Positions 61,951 through 64,000 of a stretch of 64,000 nucleotides of DNA are shown in pieces. The notes beneath the pieces were generated by a model. It ran no database searches. It worked only from the letters and a program-made list of their open reading frames with translations, and was not told the DNA's origin. A program made the position numbers and the translations under genes. Position 1 is the stretch's first letter; each line of letters begins with the position of its first letter. This DNA comes from Liolophura sinensis (Eukaryota > Mollusca > Polyplacophora > Chitonida > Chitonidae): the NCBI RefSeq assembly GCF_032854445.1, contig NC_088302.1, forward strand, positions 52,110,046-52,174,045. The letters are read 5' to 3'.

Positions 61951-62259
61951 TTTCTGATTTCATCTGCACTGAGAACACAATGTTGCCTTCAGACGTATTG
62001 GTCCACCGCATTCTATATAGACCATCAGAGATTTGGCTGGCTTTTTCCTGTGTCAATATTGACTAAAATATCTGGATCTTGCTGGGCAGTAAGGAAATCT
62101 TGAGGTGTTATCTTTAGAAGATAACTGCAGATACGTTCTGCTGGCCATGTTTAGTTGTTAAGAACACACCCCCTTCCTGACGCATGCCCACCAGAACTGA
62201 CATCCACCTTGAACAGACTACCAGTATTACTGTAATTCAACCTTTTCGCATGTTTGCAA

Positions 62260-62432
62260 CATGTTTCTAAAGGCATTATTCTGTGTTGACTGATAAAATT
62301 ATACTTTTAGTGAAGCTCTGACACTGGGCACTCCAACCGATGCAGTTTTGTCTCCAAAATCAATTTAGAAATGTCCATAAATTGCAAATGAAAGTTGCTC
62401 TTTCATGTGCATGAAGGTTGAGGAATTCAGGT
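62260..62432 (+). repeat. Dispersed repeat, copy 3 of 3
   Basis: GGCATTATTCTGTG, TTTTGTCTCCAAAATCAATT, ATAAATTGCAAATGAAAGTT, GCTCTTTCATGTGC and GAAGGTTGAGGAATTC align with copies at 22267-22482 and 51651-51790. Confidence 0.7.
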
Positions 62433-62596
62433 TCTGTATTTACACATCACCACTTGTGTAGATAAGTTTGAAGGATCTCTGGTGATAGTCTACACCACAG
62501 TAGAATTGAGTCACCAACGTGGCTCCTCAAGTGTAAAGACAGCTGATCAATACAAGTGTAAACATCTTTCTGTAGTTACTGATGAAGTGCTTTATC

Positions 62597-62852
62597 CCTC
62601 TGCCAATGAGGGTATATTTTTGCTGGCAATTTTCTGTCTGTCTCTCCATCTCTCTGCAATTTTACAGAAAAAGTTATGCAGGGATTTGGATGAAATTTTG
62701 CGAACAGGCTGTCTTTGGTGAAGGGCCAATCCAGCAAGTTTTGGTGGTGATCTGAATCAGTGATTCTTCGTTACTGACAGACAGGACATAAATGCAGAGT
62801 ATTGTCCTTTTGTCTGTCAAGCGAGACATTATACATTTACCTTTGGCAGAGG
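62597..62852. mobile_element. Non-autonomous TIR element
   Basis: CCTCTGCCAA at the left and inverted TTGGCAGAGG at the right, 256 bp apart. The inside has GATTTGGATGAAATTTTGCG and GTTTTGGTGGTGATCTGAAT, wording I recall from a widespread marine-animal repeat. No coding capacity; superfamily not assigned. Confidence 0.6.
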
Positions 62853-64000
62853 TCTGTGGTCTCAAATGAAAATGTTTTTACCAGATGTGCGCCTGTTTTG
62901 GCTACAGGTATCATAAAGATGACTAACAGGTTTACATGTCTGCATAAATTAAAGGTCCTTCCAAAACTTTAAAGTTCACTTAAATCATCTCTATGACAAG
63001 ACCATAATAAGATAGGTCTGGCACTATTTGTCAACCATCTAATGGCGGTGCTAGGAATAGTAGCATATTACTAGTGATTTCCATTCCATTCCACCAAGAG
63101 CTTAGAGAGGCACTGGACATGAACATACACTGTATAATAAATGTGAAGCCGGTGTGCGGGGCTTGCCACATTAACCACTTTTCTGAGCTGGGAGTTGTCA
63201 GGCATACCTGTGAGTGTAGGAGTTACCTGTAATCAGTGAGTGGCATTATTCCCCACTCAGCCTTTTATCTGAGCACAGGTACACAAGCAATGTTTGGTGG
63301 TTGATAAGGCTAAGATACAAAGAGGGTCTACCCCCAGAGAGCCTAACAGTACTGTGAAGTGTGAAGTACCTGTTATCATCAAACCCCAATCACCTGTCTG
63401 CTACCCACATATGGGGCTTTCACAGGAAAACTGTTTGAACACTGGGCAACGCAAACCCCCTCAGACAGGTCAGCCCACCACTAGGGTATCAATCACGCTG
63501 ATTCCTTCACACACCTGATATTTAATGGCACCGGACCTGAAGCCAACATCACTTAGACACAAAGACTGCATCTGTAAACCGTCTGACCAGTGTTCAGGTA
63601 ACGTCAATTCTTTTCCTTTCTGTCTAGGTTACACTTACCTACAGAGCTACAATTGTTATTTAAATATGATAGTAAGAGGAATGTCCTGTACACTGGAGTC
63701 TGAATTTGTCTGTTTGCAGGGAAGAAGAAGAAGACCTCTGTGCAGTACTCCATCACTAACACCTGAGTTCTGATAGTTGGAGAAGTATACACAGGAGAAA
63801 AAGCACACTGGCAGAAACAGGTGATCATCATGTGACACGAAAAAGAGAAGCACTAATGAAGTGAATGTTTAGAGTAATTCTTCAGAGGAAGAGGATATGC
63901 GGAAAAACTCTGAAGACCTGTGTTTTCATGACGTCTAACTGATGTATTGGGTAAGAATTAATGGTGTGTGACTTTAAATTCTTTCTCATCACAACAATCC
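62853..64000 (-). other. CYFIP intron continuation, no exon recognised
   Basis: No frame here matches the CYFIP sequence expected before EEVCDLKHAAPFQN. Small open frames lack recognisable domains and consistent splice borders. Confidence 0.4.

Noticed and set aside
61754-62056. 100-codon minus-strand frame, considered as a CYFIP exon
   Set aside because: It runs through a 71-bp tandem duplication and into the LTR edge, and does not match the CYFIP sequence expected before the exon at 51531.

Overview
The window looks like nuclear DNA of a marine invertebrate, most likely a mollusc. It has AT-rich intergenic DNA and compact exons with GT/AG introns. It also carries many tRNA-derived SINEs of a type I associate with molluscs: tails reading towards CAATCAAATAAATAAA or CACTCACTCACTC, and a core with GTACGGCGTAAAAC or GTACGACGTTAAAC. 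The species is not determined. There is no sign of prokaryotic organisation.

Five host genes can be assembled exon by exon with matching splice phases. From left to right they are: (1) the first three coding exons of a PGAP2-like gene on the minus strand (5821 down to 2242), whose last exons were not found; (2) a complete ATG13 on the plus strand (11165-17685, five coding exons, 469 aa); (3) a second, complete PGAP2-like gene on the minus strand (33974 down to 28551, five exons, 282 aa); (4) a complete WDR55 on the plus strand (34405-44405, eight exons, 389 aa), head-to-head with gene 3 across about 430 bp; (5) the last five coding exons of CYFIP/Sra-1 on the minus strand (51531 down to 48458, 249 codons), whose upstream exons lie beyond the right edge. 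These are unrelated housekeeping functions: GPI-anchor remodelling in the Golgi, autophagy initiation, rRNA processing, and WAVE-complex actin control. The only structural links are the duplicated PGAP2 family and the shared PGAP2/WDR55 promoter interval.

The large CYFIP intron to the right of 51531 holds a 9.7-kb Ty3/gypsy LTR retrotransposon (52070-61770, minus strand) with about 2.0-kb, nearly identical LTRs and an ATAT target duplication. It is a recent insertion in the same orientation as CYFIP. It looks almost whole, with roughly one evident break in pol.

The rest is repeats: minisatellites with periods of 37, 39, 44 and 108 bp, a degenerate ~18-bp array, hairpin or TIR elements (MITE-like), SINEs (some nested, truncated or chimeric), and simple runs (TA, TG, G). 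The most unusual structure is in WDR55. A 108-bp unit spanning the end of exon 7 and the start of the following intron is tandemly repeated 13 times plus a partial copy. This places twelve GT-type 5' splice sites (eleven of them AAG|GTAAGT) and one GC variant in a row after a single acceptor. A second striking array (25.6-26.3 kb) has 17 copies of a 39-bp unit with no length change, open in only one consistent frame.
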